Source: Acidobacteriota bacterium
Lineage (GTDB): Bacteria > Acidobacteriota > Terriglobia > Acidiferrales > UBA7541
Length of the DNA: 37,505 nt
NCBI GenBank assembly: GCA_013289825.1
Contig: JABCZF010000038.1
Span: forward strand, 1 to 37,505
Reading direction: 5' to 3'
This document shows positions 1 to 8,732 of the stretch, piece by piece; within the stretch, counting starts at the first letter, position 1; every line of letters begins with the position of its first letter. The translations under genes were made by a program, and so were the position numbers. The notes under the pieces were generated by a model that did no database searches, had not been told where the DNA came from, and was given only the letters and a program-made list of their open reading frames with translations.

Positions 1-411
1 TATCCTTGCTGCGATATTGATTCCCGGCCAAATTGTCAGCCGCGTGGCGCGGGATGAAACTAGCGCGATGGAAAGTCTCCGTGCGCTCACGGACCGCGAA
101 CTCCAGTATGCAGCAGCGCATCCGTCAAACCGATACACCTGCGAATTTGCGCTGTTGAAAACGGATGCGCCTTCGAACGGAGGGTAAATCCACGAATCGA
201 TTTCTATTTTCTGATTCATTTGACGGTTACAAATTCTTACTTACCGGATGCGAGATCGACCCGAAGGGACTGGCCGGTCGGTTTTCGGCATTTCGGTTTA
301 ATTAGCGAATCCAAACCGCGGAACATCTGCATAACTGATAACGTCGTAGCCGGAGAAGTAGAGTTTGCGATCGAAGCTCTCGGAAAGATGCCCGATCTTT
401 CGGCTTATTGA
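1..411 (+). pseudogene. prepilin-like protein, C-terminal remnant with frameshifts, cut by window edge
   Basis: Reading from base 2 gives ILAAILIPGQIVSRVARDET and then a segment with S-L-R-A-L-T and Y-A-A-A-H-P, ending at a TAA at 185-187. This resembles the membrane-helix end and following helix of acidobacterial type IV pilin-like proteins (IAAIAIPNLLRARMAANEAS, SLRTINTAE, YASTYP). After the stop, the frame beginning at 186 reads DGYKFLLTGC and DPKG before a stop at 276-278 or just beyond, like the family's SGYxFxLxGC strand. The frame running to 411 then supplies ICITDNVVAGEVEF. Pieces of one protein therefore seem spread over two or three frames, which suggests decay. The last piece is the least certain. 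The alternative is an intact 61-residue end followed by non-coding DNA. The family match is from memory. Confidence 0.45.
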
Positions 412-470
412 GGATTTGTCATGAGTCCTGCGGTAGAATCGGAGCATTTATGCTAGAAGGAGGTGTCTCG

Positions 471-1316
471 GTGGCTCGAAAAGAGAGACTTTCTTATACG
501 CTCTGTGGTTTGTTCCTGACTGCGGCGGTTCTTATTTGCGGCCCGTTGACTTTCTCGCTGGGAACGTCAAAGGGGGCTCCCGTTCAGAATCTGAAGCTTG
601 CGGAACAAGCGCCAGCCGCGGAACAGTTGACGCCTTACCAGAAATCGCAGTTGGAGCGGACCTTCAATGACTGGCCTTTCCTGGCGAAGTACCGAGAGGC
701 CAATAAGTTGATGCCGCCAGTGTTACCAAGCGAAACGCGAGTTGTGTTCATGGGAGATTCCATCACCGAAGGCTGGGGGGAGAAAACAACCTCAACGACT
801 CCCGATCGCGGTGAGTTTTTCCCGGGAAAGCCGTATGTCAATCGCGGTATCTCCGGGCAAACTACGCCGCAAATGCTGGTCCGTTTTCGTCAGGACGTCG
901 TCCTTTTGAAACCGAAGGTGGTGGTCTTGCTGGCAGGTACAAATGACATCGCCGAGAACACCGGGAAGGAAACTTTGGCGGAGATCGGGAACAACATCAC
1001 ATCCATGAGCGAGCTTGCCCGGGCAAATGGGATTCGTGTTGTATTGTGCTCAGTATTGCCGGCAAGCGATTTTCATTGGCACAGGGGGCTAGAACCTGCC
1101 CCCAAGATTAGAGAGCTAAACGCATGGATCAAAGAGTACGCCGCGAAAAACGGTTTCATATTTGTGGACTACTACTCAAGTATGGCCAACAACGAAGGTG
1201 GCCTCAAAGCCGAGTTGAGTCCGGACGGCGTGCACCCCAACAAAGCGGGATACGACCTCATGGCGCCCCTTGCGGAGACGGGGATCGCGGAAGCCTTAAA
1301 AAAGCGACTTCCTTGA
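471..1316 (+). CDS. Exported SGNH/GDSL-family hydrolase
   Basis: This is a 281-residue SGNH hydrolase (lipase, acylhydrolase or carbohydrate-esterase type). The four family blocks are visible: G-D-S at residues 95-97 (nucleophile Ser), Gly in NRGISGQTT near 126-129, G-T-N-D at 156-159, and D-x-x-H at 252-255 (D-G-V-H-P-N). Residues 1-30 hold a basic stretch and a hydrophobic segment (LCGLFLTAAVLICGPLTF), so it is probably exported or membrane-anchored. The GTG at 471 is chosen because AAGGAGGT lies at 457-464, an ideal ribosome-binding site. The frame is open upstream to 408, but the ATG at 450 lacks such a site. The gene stands alone, convergent with the efflux operon. Ester hydrolysis is secure at family level; the substrate, possibly acetylated sugars, is unknown. 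Confidence 0.88.
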   Translation: MARKERLSYTLCGLFLTAAVLICGPLTFSLGTSKGAPVQNLKLAEQAPAAEQLTPYQKSQLERTFNDWPFLAKYREANKLMPPVLPSETRVVFMGDSITEGWGEKTTSTTPDRGEFFPGKPYVNRGISGQTTPQMLVRFRQDVVLLKPKVVVLLAGTNDIAENTGKETLAEIGNNITSMSELARANGIRVVLCSVLPASDFHWHRGLEPAPKIRELNAWIKEYAAKNGFIFVDYYSSMANNEGGLKAELSPDGVHPNKAGYDLMAPLAETGIAEALKKRLP

Positions 1317-1633
1317 AGCCCCAGGTCCTCATTTTGCCTTTTATCGATTTGTCGTTGCATCCGTTCTGGCGATCTTGTGAGAGCGTATATTTTTTTGAAC
1401 GCTCGCCGGATATTGTCCTGATTCGCCGATATCCCGGCCAAGGAAATGGCTCGACGAACCGGCCTTGGCGCTGGTAACTGACGCAGAAAAGCAGGCCTGG
1501 AGACTGTTCCGGAGCGCCGACGCGAACCCCTGTTGGCGATCGGTTTTGCCGGTATTGTGATCGGGAGGGAATCATGATGCGTCACGCGAGCCCGGCAAAA
1601 CCTTTAGGCGCGTTGGCGCAGTCGTCGACAACC
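1317..1633. other. Convergent intergenic region with weak hairpins
   Basis: This 317-base gap lies between the convergent hydrolase and TolC-like genes. Reading frames across it have no recognisable protein features. Two inverted repeats are visible: GAGCGT/ACGCTC at 1381-1386 and 1399-1404 around a T-rich loop, and GCCAAGG/CCTTGGC at 1437-1443 and 1463-1469. Neither is a textbook terminator, although transcription from both sides should end here. Confidence 0.4.
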
Positions 1634-3256
1634 TTATTTTGCCGGCTCCACGACCTGCACGTGATGATGCTCCAGCAAATCTCCCGTCGCGTGATCCACC
1701 TGCGTAACGGCCAGTTGAAAATTCACCTGAGATTGAATCAGGCTCAGCTCCGCTAGAGCGAGTTGGGTTTGCGCGTCCAGGACGAAGAAGATTTGCTCCG
1801 TACCCAATTCGTACTTCCGTTCGTCGGCGTGAAGCGTTTCTCTGGCAAGATCCACCGCTACTTTGGCCGCTTCCATCCCCAGCTTGGCTGCCTCCAGTGA
1901 GTGCACCGCAGTCGTCACTTCGAGCGTGATGCTCTGATTTGTTTCTCTTTCCTGATATTGGTCATGGCGGCGGCTCACCAGCGAATCGGCCAGATTCGCC
2001 TCCGCATTGTGATTTCTTACCGGTAGCGTCAACGAAAGACTCGCGCCGTAGGCCGGAAAGGCAAAACGAAAAGACTGGCTCAGAGTGGTGCCAAGTCCAG
2101 TATTCCCAACGGCAGGGTCGTTCCCGGCCAGTCCGTTGCCAGAATAGAAGCCAGAGAGTTCCAGGTCCGGCTTGAGGCCATTATGCGCAAGCCGAATGCT
2201 CAATTCATCGACGGCAATCTGTTGGTGCACCGCTTCCAGCTCCGGCCTATTGGCAATGGCGCGCGCGAGAGCGGTAGGAATATCCACGTTGGGTAAGGCA
2301 CCCACCGGCTCGGGTCTGTCGGTCATTTCCAGGTCCAGCACGCGAGTTGCGGGGTCAAGGTCCGCGCCGATACCCTGGCGAAACTGATCTTCGGCCTGCT
2401 TCACCGCGTATTCTGCCTGAATCACTCCAACACGCCGCGACGCAACTTGCGATTCGGATCGATAAATGTCCAAAGGGGGCAAAGCCCCCAGGCTCAGCGC
2501 CTTTTTGTCGTGGTCGTAGCTTTTCTGCGCCTCATCTAGCGATTTTTGCTGCACCGAAAGATTTTCACGCGCCAGCACAACATTCCAGTAGTTGCTAACG
2601 ATTTGGAGAATGACGCCGTTCACCTCTCCAAGAAACGACGCGCGAGCCTGTTTCAAGTTTCGCTGCGCGATCAAAATCGGCGCCCGGTTCGGAAAGAGTC
2701 CGCGGTTTCGCAACAGTGGCTGCGTAACGGTGAACTGGAGTGTCGTTGAAATAGACGGATTCAGAAAATTGAACGAGCTGTTGGTTGAGCTCTTGTCCCC
2801 GATGAACAAACCCTGGAAATTCGTGCCCGTTTGAAAGGTTTGCGCATAGCCAATCTGCGTCTGCTGTGTCAACTCATTGAGAATGGATGCTCCTTGCAGT
2901 TGTGTCGACGTCGGCGACTTGGCGCGCTGATCGCTGAAACTCGATGTCAGCAGCGGATCGAACGGCGCATAGACGCGCCGAAGATTATTCTCCGCCGTTT
3001 CAATCTGGTAATGGTCCAGATGTATGTCCGTGTTGTTGGAAAGAGCCAGGCGGATGCTGTCATCCAAAGAAAGCACAAGTTTCCCGTTGGCCACATGGCC
3101 TGCTAAGTCCTGAGGCGCAAGAAGTGGCACAGCCGGCTTTTGCCTGCCGCCGATCCCCAGCACTCTCTCAAGTGTTGAAGCGTTCTGCGCCCACGAAGAA
3201 ACTCCGCACAACGCCAGCAAGAGAATTGCAACCACGAACAAGCGCACCACTTTCAT
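1634..3256 (-). CDS. TolC-family outer-membrane efflux protein
   Basis: This 540-residue protein has the form of a TolC/OEP-family outer-membrane channel. It starts with a clear signal peptide (about residues 1-23, MKVVRLFVVAILLLALCGVSSWAQ). Two similar halves follow, each rich in long amphipathic helices and Asn/Gln/Ala, as in the channel-tunnel barrel. Family-like stretches include PLLRNRG, a repeated A-x-x-N-L-x-x-A pattern, and a C-terminal part with YELGTEQIFFVLDAQTQLA. Length is slightly above the usual 420-500 residues. It is the last gene of a five-gene minus-strand operon, 41 bases after the permease, and would form the exit duct for the adaptors encoded upstream. The substrate cannot be told from sequence. 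Confidence 0.92.
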   Translation of the reverse strand: MKVVRLFVVAILLLALCGVSSWAQNASTLERVLGIGGRQKPAVPLLAPQDLAGHVANGKLVLSLDDSIRLALSNNTDIHLDHYQIETAENNLRRVYAPFDPLLTSSFSDQRAKSPTSTQLQGASILNELTQQTQIGYAQTFQTGTNFQGLFIGDKSSTNSSFNFLNPSISTTLQFTVTQPLLRNRGLFPNRAPILIAQRNLKQARASFLGEVNGVILQIVSNYWNVVLARENLSVQQKSLDEAQKSYDHDKKALSLGALPPLDIYRSESQVASRRVGVIQAEYAVKQAEDQFRQGIGADLDPATRVLDLEMTDRPEPVGALPNVDIPTALARAIANRPELEAVHQQIAVDELSIRLAHNGLKPDLELSGFYSGNGLAGNDPAVGNTGLGTTLSQSFRFAFPAYGASLSLTLPVRNHNAEANLADSLVSRRHDQYQERETNQSITLEVTTAVHSLEAAKLGMEAAKVAVDLARETLHADERKYELGTEQIFFVLDAQTQLALAELSLIQSQVNFQLAVTQVDHATGDLLEHHHVQVVEPAK

Positions 3257-3297
3257 CGATCACCCCCCGCAGAATTGTTTTTGATCGTGAACCCCGA

Positions 3298-4578
3298 CTA
3301 TTCGTACCGAATGGCCTCGACAGGGTCGAGCCGCGCTGCCTTCACCGCCGGATAAATCCCGAAAATTAACCCCACCGAAATGGAAACTACGAAAGCCAGA
3401 ACGATGGAGCTGATCGTAACCACGGTGGACCACCCTGCAAGCCACGCTATCAATTGCGACATCGCGAACCCGAGAACCACGCCGAGCAGACCACCCGCGA
3501 AGGAAATGAGCGTCGCTTCTATCACAAATTGCCGGATGATGTCCCAGCGCCTCGCGCCAATCGCCCGGCGAACGCCAATTTCTCGTGTGCGCTCCAATAT
3601 GGCGGCCAGCATAATGTTCATGATTCCGATTCCGCCCACCAGAAGTGAAATGGACGCAATAGCCACCATCACGGTGTTGAAGAGTTGCTCTGTTCGTTTC
3701 TGTTGCGCCAGCAGCTCGGCCGGCACGATAACGCTGAAGTCGCCCGCATCGTGATGCGAAGAATTAAGAATTCCGCGCACCACTTCCGCATCCGTCACGC
3801 TCGTGTCCACCGATGCCAGATGCAAATAAAGGCCGTCGATCTCGTCCTTTAGCCAGCTTTGCGAGTCCTCCAGACGATACAGCACCGAATTTAACGGCGC
3901 ATACACCAGGTTGTTCATGTCTTCGGTGCGAACGCCGGACACGTCGGATTCGGGAGCGAGCTGCGGCCCGGCGATCCCAATCACATGGCACCACATTTCG
4001 TTGAGCTTGATGTACTCTCCGACCGCCTGAGACGCACCAAACAAACTGTCTTTCGCCGCCGCACCCAAAACGCACACCGGCGCGGAAGCCGCATTATCGG
4101 AAGCGTCGAAGAACCGCCCTTCCGTCACGCGCAGATGGCCGATTTCCAAATAACTTGGCTCCACTCCGTAAACCACGGGGGTGTCTTGCTGAGGCTTCGG
4201 AAGAATCTTCGTCGGCGTAAACCGCTTGCGTGCAGTAGCCTCCTGGATGCTTGGCATATTCTGGCGAATAATCTGATAGTCGCTGAGCGTCAGACCCGGC
4301 GAATTTTTCCTGACTTTCTGCAGTTCCTGGCCGTTGCGCGCTTCTTTGGCTTCCACAATCAGGTTGCGTACGCCCAGCTGCTCGATGAACGCCATCACCT
4401 TCTGCTGCGCTCCCGCGCCGATCGAGAGCATCGCCACCACCGCCGCCACGCCAAAAATCATGCCCAGCATGGTCAGCAAGGAGCGCAGTTTATGGCTGGC
4501 CAGATTCTCAAAACCAAACACGAGATCTGGCAGCCATTGTTCCAGGGATCTCGGCTGAGCCATCGAACCAGGTTTCAT
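3298..4578 (-). CDS. ABC transporter permease, MacB/FtsX type
   Basis: This is a membrane permease of the MacB type without a fused ATPase. An N-terminal transmembrane helix (LRSLLTMLGMIFGVAAVVAM, about residues 31-50) is followed by a periplasmic MacB_PCD domain (about 55-290) and a C-terminal FtsX domain with three more helices and the family stretch GIMNIMLAAILERTREIGVR. It ends in AVKAARLDPVEAIRYE, the usual permease tail. The ATG at 4578 is preferred: it lies 16 bases after the upstream stop with a G-rich stretch before it. A GTG at 4611 in the same frame would overlap the upstream gene by 17 bases. MacB-type permeases couple ATP hydrolysis to TolC-dependent export, but no ATP-binding protein is encoded here, so an ATPase from elsewhere is needed. 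Confidence 0.92.
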   Translation of the reverse strand: MKPGSMAQPRSLEQWLPDLVFGFENLASHKLRSLLTMLGMIFGVAAVVAMLSIGAGAQQKVMAFIEQLGVRNLIVEAKEARNGQELQKVRKNSPGLTLSDYQIIRQNMPSIQEATARKRFTPTKILPKPQQDTPVVYGVEPSYLEIGHLRVTEGRFFDASDNAASAPVCVLGAAAKDSLFGASQAVGEYIKLNEMWCHVIGIAGPQLAPESDVSGVRTEDMNNLVYAPLNSVLYRLEDSQSWLKDEIDGLYLHLASVDTSVTDAEVVRGILNSSHHDAGDFSVIVPAELLAQQKRTEQLFNTVMVAIASISLLVGGIGIMNIMLAAILERTREIGVRRAIGARRWDIIRQFVIEATLISFAGGLLGVVLGFAMSQLIAWLAGWSTVVTISSIVLAFVVSISVGLIFGIYPAVKAARLDPVEAIRYE

Positions 4579-4594
4579 CGCCGCCCCATTTGCT

Positions 4595-5908
4595 TCAATT
4601 GGAACTTGCACCCAGGCTAGGAGTTGCGCTGCCGCTTTCCTTGGGCTTTCCGGACCGCTTCTTGTCCGGATTCACCAACGCCACAACCGTTCCGACCGGG
4701 ATGCCTTCGAGAATCGCTCGGCCTTCGCTCAGCGCCCGCACTTTCACCTCTTGCATCTCGAATCCCCGCCCACGCTCACAATACACAATCTTCTTCCCGT
4801 CGTGCTCGAACACCGCTTCCGCGGGAAGCGACACGGCCTTCGTAAGGCGATCGCCAAGAATGCTCAATTGTGCCTCGAAGCCCGGCCGCAACCGCGGATC
4901 CACGCGGTCGATTTGGATGGCCACGTCGAATTTGTGCTTGGCATTGTCGTCCCAGAATTCGCGAGCCGTGGCTCCTCCAACCGTTCGCACTTTCCCGCTG
5001 AACGACTCACCCGGAAGCGCATCCACCTTTATATCCACGGACTGTCCCGTCTTGACATTCGTGCGATCGGTCTCGCCGACCTGCGCTGAAATCTCCAGGC
5101 GCGAGCTGTCGATCACTTCGGCGATCGAGCTGCCGGGGTTTACCTGGTCCCCAACGTGGTAATCCGGCAGCGTCATCCCATCCATGAAGAATCCTCCGGT
5201 GGAATCGCGGTTGCCGTGGATGACCATGAGCCCATCGATCGGAGAGGTTATCTTCATGTTCTTTATGTTTAACTCCGCCCGGTCCATCGCCAACTGCGCC
5301 TTGTGATGCTTCTCTTGGCTGATCGCCAGCGCCGCGTCGTTGGACGCTCCGTGCGATCGGATGTCCTGTTCAAGCTGCGTCAAAGCGCGCTTGGCCTCGT
5401 CCAGACCCAGAATGTTTTTCTGACCATCGATCGGGCTCAATATTTCGTTTTTGCTTACCTCAAGTTCCGCTTTGCGAACCGCATATTTCGCTTTCAAGAG
5501 CGCCGTCTGGTCTTCCGCCGTCTGGACCGCCGCATCTGCTTTGGCTTTGACAATCTCCTGGTCTGCTTGCTCGAGGTCGCTGCGGTTTTGCGCCAGGTTG
5601 TATTCTTGCTGGCTTGGGTCAAACTCCAGCACCACGTCCCCCGTGTGTACCTGCGCTCCGGCGGCAGCCAACTGAATGATCTGCAATGTTCCCCCGGCAA
5701 TCGGCGGCGCCGAAATGACTCTGGATTGTTCGGTATGCAGTGCGCCCTTGGTGAACACTTTCAGTTGCAGATCAACTTCCTTCACCGTAGCTGTCGGAAT
5801 TCCCGTATCGCTGGCAATCACCGTGGTCTGACGGCACGCAATTCCGCTCCCTCCCGCCGCCAGCGCCACTAGAAATGCCGCCGCACTCGTTCTTCCCCTG
5901 CGCAACAT
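4595..5908 (-). CDS. HlyD/MacA-type periplasmic adaptor (third in operon)
   Basis: This 437-residue membrane-fusion protein is expected to bridge the inner-membrane permease and the TolC-like channel. The N-terminus has a basic start and a hydrophobic segment ending in GIAC, which may be a loose lipobox. A barrel-sandwich half (VHTGDVVLEFDPSQQEYNLA), a helical hairpin with Lys/Glu/Ala-rich helices (about residues 95-205), the second sandwich half (KITSPIDGLMVIHG), and a beta-barrel with GQSVDIKVDALPGESFSGKV follow in order. The ATG at 5908 is chosen because AGGAA lies 8 bases before it and it begins 7 bases after the upstream stop. A TTG at 5926 is possible but weaker. It is one of three adjacent, divergent paralogues. 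Confidence 0.9.
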   Translation of the reverse strand: MLRRGRTSAAAFLVALAAGGSGIACRQTTVIASDTGIPTATVKEVDLQLKVFTKGALHTEQSRVISAPPIAGGTLQIIQLAAAGAQVHTGDVVLEFDPSQQEYNLAQNRSDLEQADQEIVKAKADAAVQTAEDQTALLKAKYAVRKAELEVSKNEILSPIDGQKNILGLDEAKRALTQLEQDIRSHGASNDAALAISQEKHHKAQLAMDRAELNIKNMKITSPIDGLMVIHGNRDSTGGFFMDGMTLPDYHVGDQVNPGSSIAEVIDSSRLEISAQVGETDRTNVKTGQSVDIKVDALPGESFSGKVRTVGGATAREFWDDNAKHKFDVAIQIDRVDPRLRPGFEAQLSILGDRLTKAVSLPAEAVFEHDGKKIVYCERGRGFEMQEVKVRALSEGRAILEGIPVGTVVALVNPDKKRSGKPKESGSATPSLGASSN

Positions 5909-5915
5909 GGAGTTC

Positions 5916-7163
5916 CTACTTGGCAAGTGTGGGATCCTTCAGTGCCAGCCGCTCGCCGGATTGCAACCCCTTGGCGATCAAGGCTTCATCGCCGCTCTGC
6001 CGGGATACCTCGACGGGAGTTTCTTCGAATTTTGATCCCCGACGCACGTACGCAACGGTGCGCCCGGCCTTCCTGAAAAGCGCATTCGTTGGAATAACAA
6101 TTCCATCGGGAACACGATCCACCGCAATGCGAACAGTTGCTCCCATTCCGGGCGTGAGCCGCGCATCGCTCCCTGCCAAGCCCACATCCACGGCAAAATT
6201 TCGCGGCACCGGCCATCCCGCGCCGAAATCCAGGCTGGCCGTTGGGCTGATTGTGTCGACATGCCCGTCGAAATTCCGGTCCGGAAGCGCATCCAGCCGC
6301 ACGCTGGCCGTCTGACCCAGTTTCAGCTGTCCTCTTTCCGCCTCCTCCACGCGGGCCGAGATCTTGAGCGCCGAACCATCGGGAAGCTCCGCGATAGCCG
6401 CGCCGGGCCACGCCCGGTCGCCCGGTTTGAACGTAGTAGGGCTGCCTTGTGGCTGCCAGTGATTCTGCAGCGCCACAACGCCGTCGAGCGGAGCTCGCAA
6501 GGTCAGCGAATCCAGAGCGCGTTGGTCCAGTTCCACTTGGAAAGCAGCCTGGTCATGTTTCTGCTGTTTGCTGGCCAGATCGGAAGTCGCCGCCGCGCGA
6601 TCCGCTTTTAGTTTGGCTTCGGTCTCCTTTTGTTTCTGTTCCGCATCTGCAAGTTTCAGTTTGGCCTGCTCGCCTTCAATGACCGAAAGGATTTCCTGCT
6701 TACTGGCATCCATCCGCGCTTTCTCGGCGTCATACTTCGCCGTCATCTCGTCGGTCACATCCTGCTCTTCTTTTAATCGCGACGCCGCGCGCGACTGCTG
6801 AATCTCCGCTTCCGCGGACTTCACCGCGGACTGATCTTCGGCCAGCTTCTGCTTCACCGTAGTCGCGTCAAACTCCACCAAAAAATCACCTTTCTTCACT
6901 TTCGTGGCATTGTCCACAAGCCTCAAAATCTGCATGTCTCCCGCACCATAGGGGGCCGCGATCACCGCCGAGCGAATGGCCTTCACCTCACCCTTAATCT
7001 CCAGGTAGTCAACGAATTCCTTGCGCTTCGCATCCGTGGTCGGAAAATTCACAGCCGAGTTCGCCAGCCGAAAAGCTCCAAACACAAGTCCGCCAACAAC
7101 CAGGATGGCAGCGCCAACGAGCACTTTCTTTCTGGTTTTGGATTTCTGACTTCCGCCGCTCAT
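5916..7163 (-). CDS. HlyD/MacA-type periplasmic adaptor (second in operon)
   Basis: This 415-residue adaptor has a single N-terminal membrane anchor (VLVGAAILVVGGLVFGAFRLA, about residues 15-34) after a basic cytoplasmic start. The lipoyl-like half AAPYGAGDMQILRLVDNATK precedes a long coiled-coil hairpin (about 105-215, rich in Lys, Glu, Gln and Ala). The other sandwich half (LTLRAPLDGVVALQNHW) and a barrel with GQTASVRLDALPDRNFDG follow. Its ATG overlaps the stop of the preceding gene by four bases (ATGA), pointing to translational coupling. The second sandwich half differs between the three paralogues, which may mean that they form a mixed adaptor ring. This is inference. Confidence 0.91.
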   Translation of the reverse strand: MSGGSQKSKTRKKVLVGAAILVVGGLVFGAFRLANSAVNFPTTDAKRKEFVDYLEIKGEVKAIRSAVIAAPYGAGDMQILRLVDNATKVKKGDFLVEFDATTVKQKLAEDQSAVKSAEAEIQQSRAASRLKEEQDVTDEMTAKYDAEKARMDASKQEILSVIEGEQAKLKLADAEQKQKETEAKLKADRAAATSDLASKQQKHDQAAFQVELDQRALDSLTLRAPLDGVVALQNHWQPQGSPTTFKPGDRAWPGAAIAELPDGSALKISARVEEAERGQLKLGQTASVRLDALPDRNFDGHVDTISPTASLDFGAGWPVPRNFAVDVGLAGSDARLTPGMGATVRIAVDRVPDGIVIPTNALFRKAGRTVAYVRRGSKFEETPVEVSRQSGDEALIAKGLQSGERLALKDPTLAK

Positions 7164-8440
7164 GGCCGCTCCGCCGCTCCAGCATCTTCGCCGGCATCCC
7201 GCCGGATCACATCTCCCTCTGCCAATCCGGATTCCACCACGGCGTTCAAATCATTCCGCCGCCCTATTTTCACCGTACGCTTTTCAAAACCACTTCCGTT
7301 TTTCAGCCACACAAACGAATGTCCCGATTCCGCGCCAATACTTTGGTACGGAACCACCAGCACATTCGTTTCCGTCCCAAGATCCAAATCCATCGCTGCC
7401 GACAAGTCGGGCAGAAGCCGCGGGTCATTTCCTTGCACAAGGAAGCGCGCCGTAAACGACCGGACCATTTCCGTAAATTGACCCGTGTGCCCCAGCGGCG
7501 AGAGTTCGTCGAGCACCGCCGGAAGCGTCATCCCCGGATACGCATCCAAATGCATTTGGGCTCGCTGCCCCGGATGGATTTTCAGAAGATCCACCTGGTT
7601 CAGTTCGACGCGCACTTCCATCCTTGATGGATCGACCACCTGAAGAAACGGCACTCCCGGCCGTACCTGATCTCCTTGTTGCACCGTGCCCATCCGCCCG
7701 CCAAGCCAGATGGTGTTGTAAACCACCACGCCGGCCATCGGCGAGTGCACGGTCATCTTTGCCGCGTTCGTCAAAGCGTAGCGCATCGCCTCCTTCGCGC
7801 GATCTCTCTGAATCTCCAGAATCTTGATCGCCGCCACTGCTGCCGCACGCTTCAACTGGTAGGTTTCCATAAGCTGCTTCAGCGTCGCTTGCCCTTCATC
7901 CACGGCTTCCTGATTCTTTTCGGCATCGATGCGCGAAACAACTTCATTTCTCTGAATCTCGAGCTGCGCCCGCTTCAATTCGTCTTCTGCCTGCTTCATC
8001 GCCGTGTCGTCCTTCGCCCGCGCGATGTCCTCATCCGTCTGTTTCTGCGCCACCTGGCTCACCAGGGTGTCGTAGGTGCTCTTTTTATCGAGGTAGTCTT
8101 TCGTCTGCGCTTGCGGGTCGAATTCCACTAGGAGGTCGTCTTTCGTTACGTGCGTGCCGGCCGGGGCCAGCTTGGTAATGACCATCGAGCCCACCTGCGC
8201 CCCTTCGAGCCTCGGCGCGAGCACCACAAACGAGCGTGAAGCCTGCGTCGTTCCATTCAGCCGCAGCGTCTCGGAAAGGCTCTTGCGCTCCACCCGAACG
8301 GTAGATTCCGCCCGGTCAGCCGAAGGCCGTCCTTGCCGGAAATGTAAAAAAAGAAAGGGGATAGCCACAAGCAGCAATAGGGAAGCGCTACGCAGGAGAA
8401 AGGTCTTGGGCTTGCCGCGATGTGGGGTTTTTGGGCCCAT
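7160..8440 (-). CDS. HlyD/MacA-type periplasmic adaptor (first in operon)
   Basis: This 426-residue protein opens the five-gene efflux operon. Residues 1-14 are basic and 15-33 form a membrane anchor (LLRSASLLLLVAIPFLFLHF). The barrel-sandwich motif VTKDDLLVEFDPQAQTKDYL precedes a coiled-coil hairpin (about 105-215). MTVHSPMAGVVVYNTIWLGG and a barrel segment GQRAQMHLDAYPGMTLPAV follow. A C-terminal membrane-proximal domain ends in GLAEGDVIRRDAGED. The ATG at 8440 follows AAGAGGTT closely, so spacing is short. The operon order is adaptor, adaptor, adaptor, permease, TolC-like channel, with gaps or overlaps from -4 to 41 bases. No regulator is adjacent. Confidence 0.9.
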   Translation of the reverse strand: MGPKTPHRGKPKTFLLRSASLLLLVAIPFLFLHFRQGRPSADRAESTVRVERKSLSETLRLNGTTQASRSFVVLAPRLEGAQVGSMVITKLAPAGTHVTKDDLLVEFDPQAQTKDYLDKKSTYDTLVSQVAQKQTDEDIARAKDDTAMKQAEDELKRAQLEIQRNEVVSRIDAEKNQEAVDEGQATLKQLMETYQLKRAAAVAAIKILEIQRDRAKEAMRYALTNAAKMTVHSPMAGVVVYNTIWLGGRMGTVQQGDQVRPGVPFLQVVDPSRMEVRVELNQVDLLKIHPGQRAQMHLDAYPGMTLPAVLDELSPLGHTGQFTEMVRSFTARFLVQGNDPRLLPDLSAAMDLDLGTETNVLVVPYQSIGAESGHSFVWLKNGSGFEKRTVKIGRRNDLNAVVESGLAEGDVIRRDAGEDAGAAERP

Positions 8441-8732
8441 AACCTCTTATGACTCAGAAATCGTTCCAGTGTTAGCCCGTCAAGCTAGATTCTTGGAACT
8501 CGAATCCGCCAAATTGGTTGTTTCCCGAATCTCAGTTCCAGTCGCGCTCTACCGGCAACCAAGTCTATCCCAGCACAACCTAGAACTGCACCCCGAATTT
8601 GCATTCTGTTCACGTCATCGACCCGGAACCTGCTTCCCCGGAAGCGCTCGTCTGAGCCAAATTCGTCGAAGCTAGCCAGTTGCAATGCGCGCAAGCGTTT
8701 GTGAAAGGTAGGAGTGCCATGGCAAGATAGCC
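8441..8732. other. Divergent intergenic region between efflux operon and uronate-isomerase-like gene
   Basis: This stretch of 292 bases should hold the promoters for both divergent units. On the minus strand TTGACG lies about 50 bases before the first adaptor gene, but the matching -10 (TTTCTG, 17-base spacer) is poor. I see no strong palindrome and no protein-coding signal. Confidence 0.3.

Noticed and set aside
1172..1585. Minus-strand frames over the end of the hydrolase gene and the following gap
   Set aside because: They partly mirror the hydrolase gene, have Arg/Ser/Pro-rich composition and resemble nothing known.
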